The notes under the pieces were generated by a model, which was not told the origin of the DNA, made no database searches, and saw only the letters and a program-made list of their open reading frames with translations. Positions 1 through 9,338 of a stretch of DNA of 24,651 nt are shown piece after piece. Each line of letters begins with the position of its first letter. Within the stretch, counting starts at the first letter, position 1. The DNA is taken from positions 1 through 24,651 of the forward strand of contig JAYMSP010002384.1 of assembly GCA_036897095.1 (NCBI GenBank), in the 5' to 3' direction. This stretch comes from Plantago elongata (Eukaryota; Streptophyta; Magnoliopsida; Lamiales; Plantaginaceae). Both the position numbers and the translations under genes were made by a program.

Positions 1-309
1 CCAGTCGGGGTTGTGTGTTTGATTATTTTCGATGTTGTGTGTTGTCTGTTTGTTTCATTTTATCTTCGTACGATTTTTATTTCCCGCAATATGTTGTAAT
101 ATATTCCTCGTTTGTTCTATTTCAATAAATTTAAAACGTCTTCAATAAAATGCAATTTCATTAATTTCAACTTCTAAACAATTTTATGATATGAAAATTT
201 AAAAAAATGACATGGCGACGACGATGCGTCACCACTGCAACAAAAAAGACGACGACGCGTCGTCATGACACGACGACGTATCGTCGTGCCGTCATCATTG
301 GAGATGGTC
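1..309 (-). mobile_element. PIF/Harbinger-like MITE, copy 1 (cut by window edge)
   Basis: This is one end of a non-autonomous DNA transposon, read here on the minus strand. The terminal sequence, read inward, is GACCATCTCCAATG, and the trinucleotide TTA (310-312) lies directly outside it. The reverse complement of about 60-309 aligns with 7091-7290: the same CGACGACG-rich subterminal block, then the same AT-rich stretch containing TTGAAATTAATGAAATTG. A TTA target duplication and CTCCAAT-type ends are typical of PIF/Harbinger MITEs. The family name is inference, while the homology between the two copies is visible. The other end lies left of the window, and no transposase reading frame is present. 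Confidence 0.65.
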
Positions 310-312
310 TTA

Positions 313-670
313 GGCCATGCCGACAACGTTTTTTTGTTGCGGTTATATTGTAGTAGATCAATTTTTATGTCACGGTTTCTAATATATTTTTGATGTTTAA
401 AAAAGAAAATTCTACAAAATACTCTAATGTGATTGCGACGACACATTAAGAAAATTTTGGCCGGTATTTAAGGGCATTTTGTATATACTTTGAACGTAAT
501 CGGAAAAAAAAGTTTGATAATTAAGTAGTACTGTAAACTACAAAATTATAATATGCATTGACTCATATTCAAACCCCTAAGTAAGGTGTGAGTAAACTCT
601 AAGTGAGAATATACATGTTTGGTTAAAAAAATAAGAAAATCCATACACACTACTTCCATATGTACAGACA
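313..670. other. CXE upstream intergenic region
   Basis: AT-rich sequence lies between the MITE end and the carboxylesterase promoter. I see no coding stretch, RNA gene or clear repeat here. It presumably contains distal promoter sequence for the downstream gene. Confidence 0.4.
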
Positions 671-680
671 ATATATATAA
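671..680 (+). promoter_or_regulatory. TATA box of the carboxylesterase gene
   Basis: ATATATATAA lies about 60 bp before the ATG at 739 and is followed by a pyrimidine-rich CTAACCTCTC stretch suited to a transcription start. Its position inside the longer open frame that begins at 619 argues that translation starts at 739. This is inference from spacing and composition only. Confidence 0.5.
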
Positions 681-738
681 CCTAACCTCTCAATCTCTCA
701 TTCCATCTTCCATAAACACTCATTTCACAAATCACACA

Positions 739-3700
739 ATGCTACATTTTGTAGCAAACCACGCTTTCATCTTCTTCATCTTATTGATAATTACCCTAAG
801 CCAAACATTAGCCATCAATGGAGCTTCCAACAACAAAAACATCTCCACCTCGAACCACACCATAGCAGAAGCTTACCAAGTCCTCGGCATTTCACCCAAC
901 AAAGACGGCTCCTTAACTCGACAAATTACTATTCCGATGGTGAATGCCACCCCGTTCCAGCCCCAAACTGGACCTAAACTCCAAGCACTTTCAAAAGACA
1001 TAACCACCACTTATAATAAAGTGGAGGTGCGACTTTTCCGACCCGTTGATCCACCCGAAAACACTAAGCTTCCACTTATCATTAACTTGCATGGAGGTGA
1101 TTTCGTGCTCTTTAGCGAAAAGACGATCATCTTTCACAACTTGTGTATCAATATTTCGTCGCAAATGCCTGCCATCGTCGTGTCCGTTGAGTACAGGCTA
1201 GCACCGGAGCATCGGCTGCCTGCCGCGTTTGATGACGGTGTTAATGCCATTTTGTGGGTTAGAGATCAGGTGAATTTTCACTTTATGAACTTTTTCAATC
1301 TTGCTCTTGTTTGCTTAGTTATTTGAATTTTCAATATATTCGTTAATCATAAACATCCTAAGACATTGAAAAGCACATCTAGAACTGTATGACTACATGA
1401 AATTTTAACTTGTTTTCATAATATAATTGTTTTAAACGTTTTATATAACTGGGGGAACTTCTATTTTATTTATAATATATGTATAATAGTGTGGATGTCT
1501 CTTCAACTAAAAATTACTGAACTATAGTAAGATACAAATTACAATTGAATCGAGCTAAACTAAAGTGATTTTCAGTTGAACAAAACACAATCTATATGTA
1601 GTTGATACAGTTTTAGTCTTTTAGATTATAATAAATGGAACTGAACTTAAATCTTGAGGGAGTAGTGTTCTTTTATACTCTGAAATTATTATTAGGATCA
1701 CCATTCACAAACGTAAGTACTTTCAAACCATAAACACGGTTCCTCAACCTGCCTAGTGCCTAGCTACAATTCAACCAATTTCATTAGTCATTACCAAAAT
1801 CTCACACTTCACTGCTACTTCCCAAACCAATTAATCATGAGCAATCTGCTCTTTACCAACTCTCCATCCATAAAACTTATGAATTCAATGTCAATAAATA
1901 CAGTTAAGTGCTCATTATGCATGTTTATACGAACTGGAACGGACCCACGTTCGTGCAATTGCTGCCCCTTAATTTTTTACGTGAAGTTACTTTTGTACCC
2001 CTCTACAAAATATTTCGTATATATATATATCTATAAAAAATGTGTAATTAGTATGAATTTATATCGTGTGGCTGAGTGGTTTGGTGTTTTTGCTTAGCAC
2101 TTTGCATAGTTTTGAGGTCAGGATGTTGAAATCCCAAATGGCATCATTTTCTTTTGACTGTTTTTTTGTTTAAAGTTACATTATATTGTTTTTCTTTCAA
2201 ATTTCTATTCTTCATAAATTAAATTAGATAATATATTATTATTATTATTATTAAAAAATTAAATTATTTAAATTTTACTCATCCCGTCTTTATATAAATT
2301 TTCACTTGATCTTTTATACGCATTTTAAATATAATTTATAATATATGAAATAGCTTTTAATGCAATTTTAAATTTAAATTAATATATTAATAATTTTAAT
2401 ATTTATAAATATATATTCGCTACGATTCAATTAATTTTCTGCGTCCGTCCCTACGAATTGAAGAGAGGATGAATTAAAGAAAATTCAAGTTTGTAATTAT
2501 GCTTATGCATGTTTTTAGTACAAAAAGAATGTGTAAGAAAAGTTATTATTCTACTGAAATTAAAAAATGCCATTGAAAATGAAATAGTTCCTAACTCATT
2601 TGATTTAGCTATAACACAACACGTTGAGTATATTTGTGGGCAACGTGAGTTGTAAAAGATATATGGTAATTAAACTATAAGTTGGCGGAACCTAGCCATC
2701 AAATACTCTCGACAGGTTTTCATTTGGATCCGGTCTATGTAAATTAAATCTACGTGCATCAAATTAAACAAGATAATGATCTCATCTGATCTGATCTAAC
2801 TTGTCATCTAACTTGTCATCTAAGTGATTAGGATAGTAGGACTAGGAATATATATCAATAGATTAGTTGATACGATATTTTAAAGTAACCGGCGTAAATT
2901 TCACAACCTTGGCGAAGAAACATTATATCATAATTAGATAATGAACTAGTTCTCCTCCAATCAATATGTCAGGGGATTGAGTCGCTTTAATCATTTTAAA
3001 ATTATATTATATATTAGTTGAGTGTGTGCTTTAGTAAAACATAAAAAGAAACTCCTATTCAATGGAAATAGAAATCATGACCTTTTCCAAGAGTTTTTAT
3101 TGGCGGAAAACAACTAGTCATGTTACTAATGCATTGCTTATAAATTAGTGAAAATGGAGAATTAGGGATGAGAACTATAGCTAGTTATATTGCAATGTTA
3201 AGTTTGTTGATAATTTCGACTGTACAAGTATTTGTGATGTGAAGATATTCCAAATTTTCCTCCTATATTGAAAGTGACTATTGGCATGTGAAATTATAGC
3301 ATCTATATGGTGCAGGGGACATTTGGTGGTATTGGAGTGGAATATCAATAATTTGATTGAAATAGTAAATTTTAGGAGCATGTTGTTTTCATGGGCTGCA
3401 ATTGTAGTAAAAGCCAAGAATTTTGGAAGCATTGATACAGAATTTCAGATAGTACAAGTCAATTATTTCACAAGAGTTGATCTAACACAAAATTTGCATC
3501 AGGCACAACATGTAGCTAGTCGCGATCCATGGCTACATAAGTACGCGGATTTCAAACGTGTTTTCTTGCTAGGCAGCGCATCAGGAGGCAACATAGTCTA
3601 CCAAGCAGCCCTCCGAACACTGTACTACAATCTCAACCCTATGAAAATCGAAGGAATAATAATGAACCAACCATTTATCGGAGGCTTTAGAAGAACAAAG

Positions 3701-4051
3701 TCCGAGATCGAGTTAATAGAAGACCCTGTCCTACCATTGTACATAAACGATGTCATCTGGACCTTAGCATTGCCAGTAAATGCCACGAGAGACAACGGGT
3801 TTTGCAACCCGTTCAAGCTGAGGATGTACGATGCGAAGTTGAAGAGACTGCCTAGAGTGATGGTGAAAGGCAACACTGGTGATCCATTAGTTGACAGGGG
3901 AAGGAAATTGGGTAGATATTTGAAGTTACATGGAGTGGATGTGGTTAATGTGATTGTTGAAGGTGGTTCACATGGTATAGAGCTTAATAATGCTACTGCA
4001 GCTCAACAGTTGTATGATTCTATTAAGGATTTTATCTACTCTACTAAGTAG
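739..4051 (+). CDS. Carboxylesterase-like (CXE) alpha/beta hydrolase with altered active site, two exons
   Basis: Exons are 739-1269 and 3503-4051, joined in phase 0 (CAG|GTGAAT donor, TTGCATCAG|GCA acceptor), and encode 359 aa. The protein belongs to the plant CXE/hsr203J/GID1-like alpha/beta-hydrolase-3 family, which hydrolyses small esters. Residues 1-25 look like a signal peptide (hydrophobic FIFFILLIITL core), which is unusual because most CXEs are cytosolic. Family blocks include the oxyanion loop HGGD at 118-121 (normally HGGG), VEYRLAPEHRLPAA at 150-163, DPWL at 185-188, YADF at 191-194, GDPLVD at 303-308 (catalytic Asp 304) and SHG at 333-335 (catalytic His 334). The nucleophile elbow reads G201-S-A-S-G205 where the family has GxSxG, so the central Ser is Ala. 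The frame is intact over both exons, so this may be a pseudoenzyme or a diverged enzyme rather than a simple pseudogene. An ATG at 619 in the same frame was rejected because the signal peptide and TATA box favour 739. Confidence 0.88.
2063..2145 (+). repeat. Possible tRNA-derived SINE head
   Basis: TGGCTGAGTGG at 2069-2079 fits the pol III A-box consensus TRGCNNAGYGG. TGTTGAAATCC at 2124-2134 is an 8-of-11 match to the B box GGTTCGAATCC at a Ser/Leu-tRNA-like distance. The body does not fold as an intact tRNA, having no matched acceptor arms, so a SINE relic is likelier than a functional tRNA gene. An AT-rich tail with ATT repeats follows. Confidence 0.35.
2233..2253. repeat. (ATT)n microsatellite
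   Basis: A run of ATT trinucleotides lies within the carboxylesterase intron, in strongly AT-rich surroundings. It is a plain simple repeat. Confidence 0.85.
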
Positions 4052-4411
4052 TAACTAGCAAACTTTGGAATCAACCTCATTTGTAATTATTTTGGTGTTT
4101 GTTGTATTTCATTTCACCTTTTGTCATGTCCAAATATCTTGTTGAGCATATTAGTAAACTTAGATAATACTTAAGTCAATCATATTTGATCTCATAAGCT
4201 AACTACATTTCATAAGGTGTTTGATTAATTAAAGTGCATGATGTTTGAGCAACTGTTACACTAACAGTCTTTATGACATGTCATAAACTGTTCAATATAT
4301 GTACATTTTATAGAGTTTATAATATAGTAACTTTCTTCTTTAACATTAACCTAATTCCATGTTTTGTGTTTGTAACAAGAGTCTGCCTTATGGAATCAAG
4401 AGAAACATTAA
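4052..4411. other. CXE 3' flank
   Basis: The 3' UTR and downstream flank of the carboxylesterase gene. T-rich stretches and TTTGTAATTATTTTGG just after the stop are consistent with plant polyadenylation signals, but no site can be fixed. There is no other gene here. Confidence 0.4.
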
Positions 4412-5095
4412 GGGCGGATTGGCCAGGTATTTAAATGCCTCCATTTGGCTCGATGAATATTGATTTGGCCTAAAATAAACTTTAAATATCCCCATTTCAA
4501 TTCCATTTCAAATACAATTTCACCAAAATTCTCATTCAAATGCCATGCAAATCTGCACCTAAAACATGGAAATCTTAGAAGACAAGATCTGATGTACTCT
4601 TGGAAGACAATGTCAAAAATACTCCTATTCTCTTACAGATAAGGATAAAGCAAAAAGTTAACAAGATTTTCTAGAGTTGATCAATTAATTCTCTATAAAT
4701 ACACTCCAGTTCAGTTTAACTCGACTTAATTATAATTTATATCTTACTTCAATTCATTCAATTCAATTTAATTCAGTTTAGTAAATTCAAATTGAAGAGA
4801 ATAAAACTTTAATTACTAAGTAGTTCTAGTTTGGTAAGTTTAGAATAGTTTACTGTAAGTGATGCAGTTTGAGCTTTATTTATTAGTGAAGTATTGAATC
4901 TAAAATATTGTATAAATCCTCTTTACATGGTGGAGATTTTGGGCTAATTGGTATGACACTCAAATGGCTATTTAAATGGGATATTGGTAAAATTGTATTT
5001 GAAATGGAATTGAAATGGAATATTTAAATGTATTTTAGGCCAAATCAATGTTCATCAAGTTAAATGGAGCGATTTAAATGCTATAACAATCACCC
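4412..5095. mobile_element. Foldback-type MITE with long terminal inverted repeats
   Basis: The left arm (about 4412-4547) and the reverse complement of the right arm (about 4960-5095) match over roughly 135 bp. Shared blocks include TTGATTTGGCCTAAAATA, TTTCAATTCCATTTCAAATA, CATTTAAAT and CTCCATTT. Outer termini read GGGCGGATTG on the left and GGGTGATTG on the right, read inward. The interior (about 410 bp) is AT-rich and non-coding. A target-site duplication could not be fixed: TAA on the left against TCA on the right would be an imperfect 3-bp match. The superfamily is not assigned. An open frame of 60 codons inside the left arm is incidental. Confidence 0.75.
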
Positions 5096-5373
5096 TCAGT
5101 CTTCGGGCCGGCAGCTATATTTATACACCAAAAGTATCCTGTAGTCTATGTCTTACATTCTTTCAATTGATAATTAAGTGGTTATTTATAAGCTATCCAT
5201 TTATAAGTTAATTTAAATAAGTTATCAATAGCTAGTTTATAATCTACTCATTACACATTCATGCAAATACTTATTTAAAAAATAAACTCATTAGATCACA
5301 ATAAATAATCGTACACCACAGCCGACCAATTTGTATTAAGTGAGTATAATAAATTAATAATTACGCACATAAG
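5096..5373. other. AT-rich intergenic DNA
   Basis: No gene, RNA or convincing repeat is visible in this stretch between the foldback element and a possible SINE relic. Confidence 0.4.
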
Positions 5374-5506
5374 ATGCAGTGAAATGAAGTTAGAGCAAGA
5401 ATGAAGAGGTGCATAGTTCGATCTCTAATAGAAATATAAAATGGTATTGGTATAAGTGTGGTTGGTATATGAGTAATTATAATCTTTGTTGTGTTAGAAA
5501 AAAAAT
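5374..5506 (+). repeat. Possible tRNA-derived SINE relic
   Basis: The sequence from 5374 resembles a degenerate A box running into GTTAGAGC. AGTTCGATCTC at 5415-5425 resembles a B box, and the segment ends in a short A run (about 5497-5505). That order is what a pol III retroposon leaves behind. No target duplication was found, and the assignment rests on short motifs. Confidence 0.35.
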
Positions 5507-5662
5507 TATACAGAAAAGGTATTTAATCATATTCAATTTTTTGAAACATTTCTCGTCTTCTTATGTGCAATATTCTCAATTGATAAATTTTGGTATTTTG
5601 ATAAATACAAGTATGTTTTTAATTTAAATATTTATAAGGTGAAAGGGCAATCACATGCGATA

Positions 5663-6598
5663 GGGCGATTGCTAGGTGCCTTTGAAGATTTTATATGAAC
5701 CGTTAGATAAAATAAATTATGGTGCATAATCAATTGTATGATCGTAAAAGTGCCCTACTAAGTTAAAAAGAGGCTGAAAACATGAAATTGTAAGATATTT
5801 ATGTAATTATGCATATTTACTAAAACTATCAGATGCATACTAATTTAAAGTGAATTGTTGTTGGTGAATTTAAATCTTCCATATCAAACTTAGATGAAAA
5901 TAAATCTATGTATTTGATAAAATTTAGATGAAAAAAAAATTATGTATACAATAGTTATTGCTGGGTGATGAGGTAAGATCGGTCTTCAAATATAGAAATA
6001 GAGTCTCCGCCTATCCATCAAATGCCATCAAATCCCTCTTAAGGTTTGCATTAAATATGTTGAAGGATTACAATGAAATCGTAACAAGACTCAAGGTACA
6101 TTGAACTTCATATAATATGTAAAGTCGGTTGGCTATCTTTAATTAAATTCATCTGTAATGTTAAAAATATTTGTACCGGGTACACACACCTCGTTATACC
6201 AAGCTATACAATTACATATCCATTGCTACAACTTATTCATAAAACTCTTCAAATTCGCAGCTCTTCACTTTTTCAATTTCACAAATCTCATTCTTTTCCA
6301 TATACTAATATCCATTTTCGTAGTTGGAATATGTGCTTATGGTATTTTACCTCTAAGAACCATATTATTTCATCCCGATTTCCATGACTTAAATCTGAAA
6401 CATTATTTAACTCTTGCACATAGTATGCATAATGTTCAATAATCCAATTATCTTTGAAAAGAAAAGAGAAATGTAAAGATTAGTATCATTATGATAGAAA
6501 ATATGACGGGTGTTGGTAATTTAAAGATTAATCTTCAAAGGTGACTAGCAATTGTTGATAATTTAAACATTACCTTCAAATGCGATTAGCGATCGCCT
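5663..6598. repeat. Inverted repeats bounding a possible degenerate element
   Basis: The 28-bp block at 5663-5690 (containing GGGCGATTGCTAGG and TTTGAAGAT) recurs in inverted orientation twice, at 6531-6557 and 6572-6598. Matches are roughly 70-75 percent by eye, and the two right copies are themselves tandem about 41 bp apart. The roughly 840 bp between left and right copies could be a decayed DNA transposon. It contains a 94-codon open frame at 6158-6442 that resembles nothing I know and is probably spurious. Confidence 0.35.
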
Positions 6599-7087
6599 TA
6601 TCGTCTATAAATCTTAAAATTCCAAAAATTATCCTTTAAATGTATTTAAAAGAAATATATTATTTTCAAATTAATAATATTTTAATTTTTATATTTAATC
6701 AAAATAAACTGGTCAATTCTTAATATATCGCATGTTGTCAAAGTGTTTGGACACTTGTTTTATCAGTTATGAAGTGTCAAATTCTTGAGATTTTCCAGTT
6801 TCTTACTGTTTCTGGATATGATTTACTGGCTCTTTATCATCTTGTTTCATTGAATAGTTTATATGTAGATGAATATTGTTACGTGATTACTAAAAAAGAA
6901 AAGAAAAATGGGTTTCAATATAAATTTTAGGTGACAATAGGGTTAAATATCACCATAGATTAATCTCTTATAATATCTCCAAATATGTCACCATAAATTT
7001 ATTATAAGTGATAATTTATGACTAATTATCAAAAGATGTTACTTTATAATGATAATTTTAATAACTTGTCAAAGAAAATTAAAGAGC
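6599..7087. other. AT-rich intergenic DNA
   Basis: Low-complexity AT-rich sequence with several short near-repeats (TCACCATA and TATCACCATA around 6950-7010). There is no gene or identifiable RNA. Confidence 0.4.
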
Positions 7088-7090
7088 TTA

Positions 7091-7724
7091 GATTATCTCC
7101 AATGGTGACGACATAACGACGCGTTGTCGTCGTTTTTGCTGTAGTGGTGACGCATCATCGTTGCCACGTCATGAAATTTTTTAATGTTTTTTAATTTTTT
7201 AATTTTTAGGTACATATTATAAGAGTGCTTAGATGTTGAAATTAATGAAATTGTATTTTTCAAGTCGTTTTATAATTTATTAAGGTTTAAAATAAAAAAA
7301 TATTTTTTTTATTTTGCTAAAAACATATTTAACATATTATAATAGTGTTTAGAAGTCGAAATTAATAAAATTGAATTATTAGAGGTTGTTTTACAATTTT
7401 AAGTTTAATAGAAAGAGAAAATGAGTTCGAAATGGAATGATCCAAAAATAATCGAGAGTGGTCTCTATTCGTAGATCTCGAAAAAACGTATCCGTTGATA
7501 ATTTTTATATATTTTTTACATTTATATTTTTTAAGTTATTTGTATTTGAAATTGGACAAAATATAAAAATAAAAAATAAAAAGAAAAGACTTGACACTTA
7601 GCAACAGCTAAGTAGCTGCTGCCAAGCCAAGACACCGCGCCGTTTAATGGCGCGGTGTGGTAATGATGCGTCCAACCATTGAACATTCGAATGTGCGTTA
7701 ACGATGCGTCCATTGGAGGTCGTT
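7091..7724 (+). mobile_element. PIF/Harbinger-like MITE, copy 2 (complete)
   Basis: A complete element of about 634 bp. The left end reads GATTATCTCCAATGG and the reverse complement of the right end reads AACGACCTCCAATGG (11 of 15 identical). Both are flanked by TTA, at 7088-7090 and 7725-7727, the 3-bp target preference of PIF/Harbinger elements. The subterminal CGACGACG-type block and the following AT-rich stretch match the inverted copy at the left edge of the window. Inside is an imperfect tandem duplication (about 7212-7288 and 7329-7412) and a GC-rich perfect hairpin at 7632-7658. There is no transposase frame. The family assignment is inference from termini and target site. Confidence 0.72.
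7632..7658. other. GC-rich perfect hairpin inside the MITE
   Basis: ACACCGCGCC (7632-7641) and GGCGCGGTGT (7649-7658) are exact reverse complements separated by the 7-nt loop GTTTAAT. The stem stands out against very AT-rich surroundings. A second short dyad, CAGCTA/TAGCTG, lies at 7605-7618. These are probably element-internal structure, not a terminator for any gene. Confidence 0.8.
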
Positions 7725-7727
7725 TTA

Positions 7728-9240
7728 GGTGATGTTTGAAAAGATTTTGTCCAAGGAATTACCAGTAAGGATTCTCCTGCAAATACATTTGTGAAAATTA
7801 AAGAATTTGCTCACGGTCATTTATTTCTTTAATCTTCAGCTTACAAGTAGTTTTCAATCATAATGCAATACCCAAAAGTTAGATCTCCTAATATGGGGCA
7901 TCCTTCATAATCAAAAGTTCGTTTTGAACTGCCATTGACTTATAAGACAAGTGACCATATAAATACACATTCTCCATACATCATTTAACTTGTAGTTACA
8001 CTTAACATGGTTTGTGAAACTACAAAATGAAAGATTTGAGGCGGCTATAATTTGAGCTTTACTAATTAAGTTTTAGAACCATGCTGTCATGCACACATAA
8101 ATACATTTATTAAGCAAATCAAAGATCTTACACGTTGTGCTTACAGCCTAATTATATACCTAACCACTTGCATGTGAACAAACAATTACGTAACATAACA
8201 AAACATAATAGTAATTGAGATATGGTAGAATTAATATTCATGCCTAGCTAGCTGGTGGTATGAATTCACAGGACCATGTCACAAATGATTCTAATTGTTT
8301 CATAGTGAGGAAAGTTCATAAAATTCGAGCTAGCTAGTTGCCTTATCTAGATATTTAACCGTATACAAAATCACAAAACCCATCAAGAAAATATATACAT
8401 TCTCTCTTAAGTACTAACATTAAAGAATTCTAATATACTTATACTTCTAACGAAAGAATGTGTCTTATATGATTACGGCAAGGCAATTAGGCAATGGTTT
8501 ATGGATGGCTCTAAATGCTTTGGCGTAAAGAGGAGAAAAATATTGCGTCACACAAATTACATCAATGTGTTTGCTTGTTCCCCCTAGTGACTTGGTTTTC
8601 AACACTTTGAGCTGGCTTCCTTATTTCTCTGGTTTGGAAATTCTGTTTCAATGCACATTTCAGGAATTAGAATTTTAGCACGGTTATGAGTTATGACCCA
8701 ACACTTTCTTCATAAATAATCCATCAATCTCCGATAACTCCATATAGTTGAGATATAGTTTTAAATAAAAAGGTATAATAAAATGCGAAAGATTGTGAAA
8801 TGTGTTGGATGATGTTCAATTTATCTACAAAGTTAACAGACAAAAATTATTGGATTGTATTTACTTTATTTTAATAATATATAAAGTTATTTAAGATGAT
8901 TATAAATGGTAAATAAAAGTTCCGGTCATAAGAATTACATAAGTTTGAATTTCAAGGGTAACACTTGCATAGGGTGTCAAATTGAATCCCTATGATTGAG
9001 GGGAACCAACGTAAATATCCGTTGTCTTAAGATGACTATACACACGTTGATGATGTATTGATGTGTGATCTCAAACTTACAACTTGGTTTAAAACCATAA
9101 ATATTCAAAGATTTTTGTCAATTACAACAATTGCTTGAAAGTTAAAAACTCCCATTTGAGATAACTGTATCGTGTCATTAACAGCCCCAATTTGACATTT
9201 CAGCACCTACCCATGTTTCTTGACGGATTCTTCTTCCATC
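7728..9240. other. DMP upstream intergenic region
   Basis: About 1.5 kb of AT-rich DNA without a recognisable gene. It includes a possible SINE relic near 8895-9070 and otherwise only scattered short palindromes such as CTAGCTAG near 8245 and 8330. The part nearest 9240 presumably contains the promoter of the DMP gene. Confidence 0.4.
8895..9070 (+). repeat. Weak SINE-like relic
   Basis: AGTTTGAATTTC near 8942 resembles a degenerate pol III B box, and the following ATTTCAAGGGTAACACTTGC has the look of the body of tRNA-derived SINEs. No clear A box, tail or target duplication is present. This is reported only as a possibility. Confidence 0.2.
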
Positions 9241-9270
9241 TATTCTCCATATGGTCAACCTTCTAAACAT

Positions 9271-9278
9271 CTATAAAA
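9271..9278 (+). promoter_or_regulatory. TATA box of the DMP gene
   Basis: CTATAAAA lies 61-68 bp upstream of the ATG at 9339, so transcription would start near 9300 and leave a short 5' UTR. The call is based on consensus and spacing. Confidence 0.6.
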
Positions 9279-9338
9279 CGTCTACGATAAACCAACAACC
9301 CTCTCATCACATCACATCACATCAAAACCTTAAGAACA

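Larger units (their letters stand above)
1270..3502 (+). other. Large intron of the carboxylesterase gene
   Basis: This 2.2-kb GT-AG intron separates the oxyanion-loop half of the protein from the catalytic-triad half. It is AT-rich and holds a possible SINE head near 2063-2140, an (ATT)n microsatellite, and a short tandem duplication of ATCTAACTTGTC near 2794-2824. The frame stays open for about 220 bp upstream of the chosen acceptor (from 3281). Family similarity begins only at the alanine encoded from 3503, so the upstream part is treated as intron. Confidence 0.7.

Noticed and set aside
619..738. Upstream in-frame ATG giving a 40-residue longer carboxylesterase
   Set aside because: The extension contains a TATA box at 671-680, looks like untranslated leader, and would bury the signal peptide that begins at the ATG at 739.
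2063..2145. Functional tRNA gene
   Set aside because: A- and B-box-like motifs are present, but no paired acceptor stem or standard anticodon arm was found. It is better explained as a SINE head.
3281..3502. Open frame running upstream of the second carboxylesterase exon
   Set aside because: It translates to a sequence with no family similarity. The acceptor at 3501-3502 gives a clean phase-0 junction into the conserved DPWL region.
6158..6442. 94-codon hydrophobic plus-strand frame
   Set aside because: Composition is typical of chance AT-rich open frames (Phe, Leu, Ile, His rich), with no recognisable domain or promoter.
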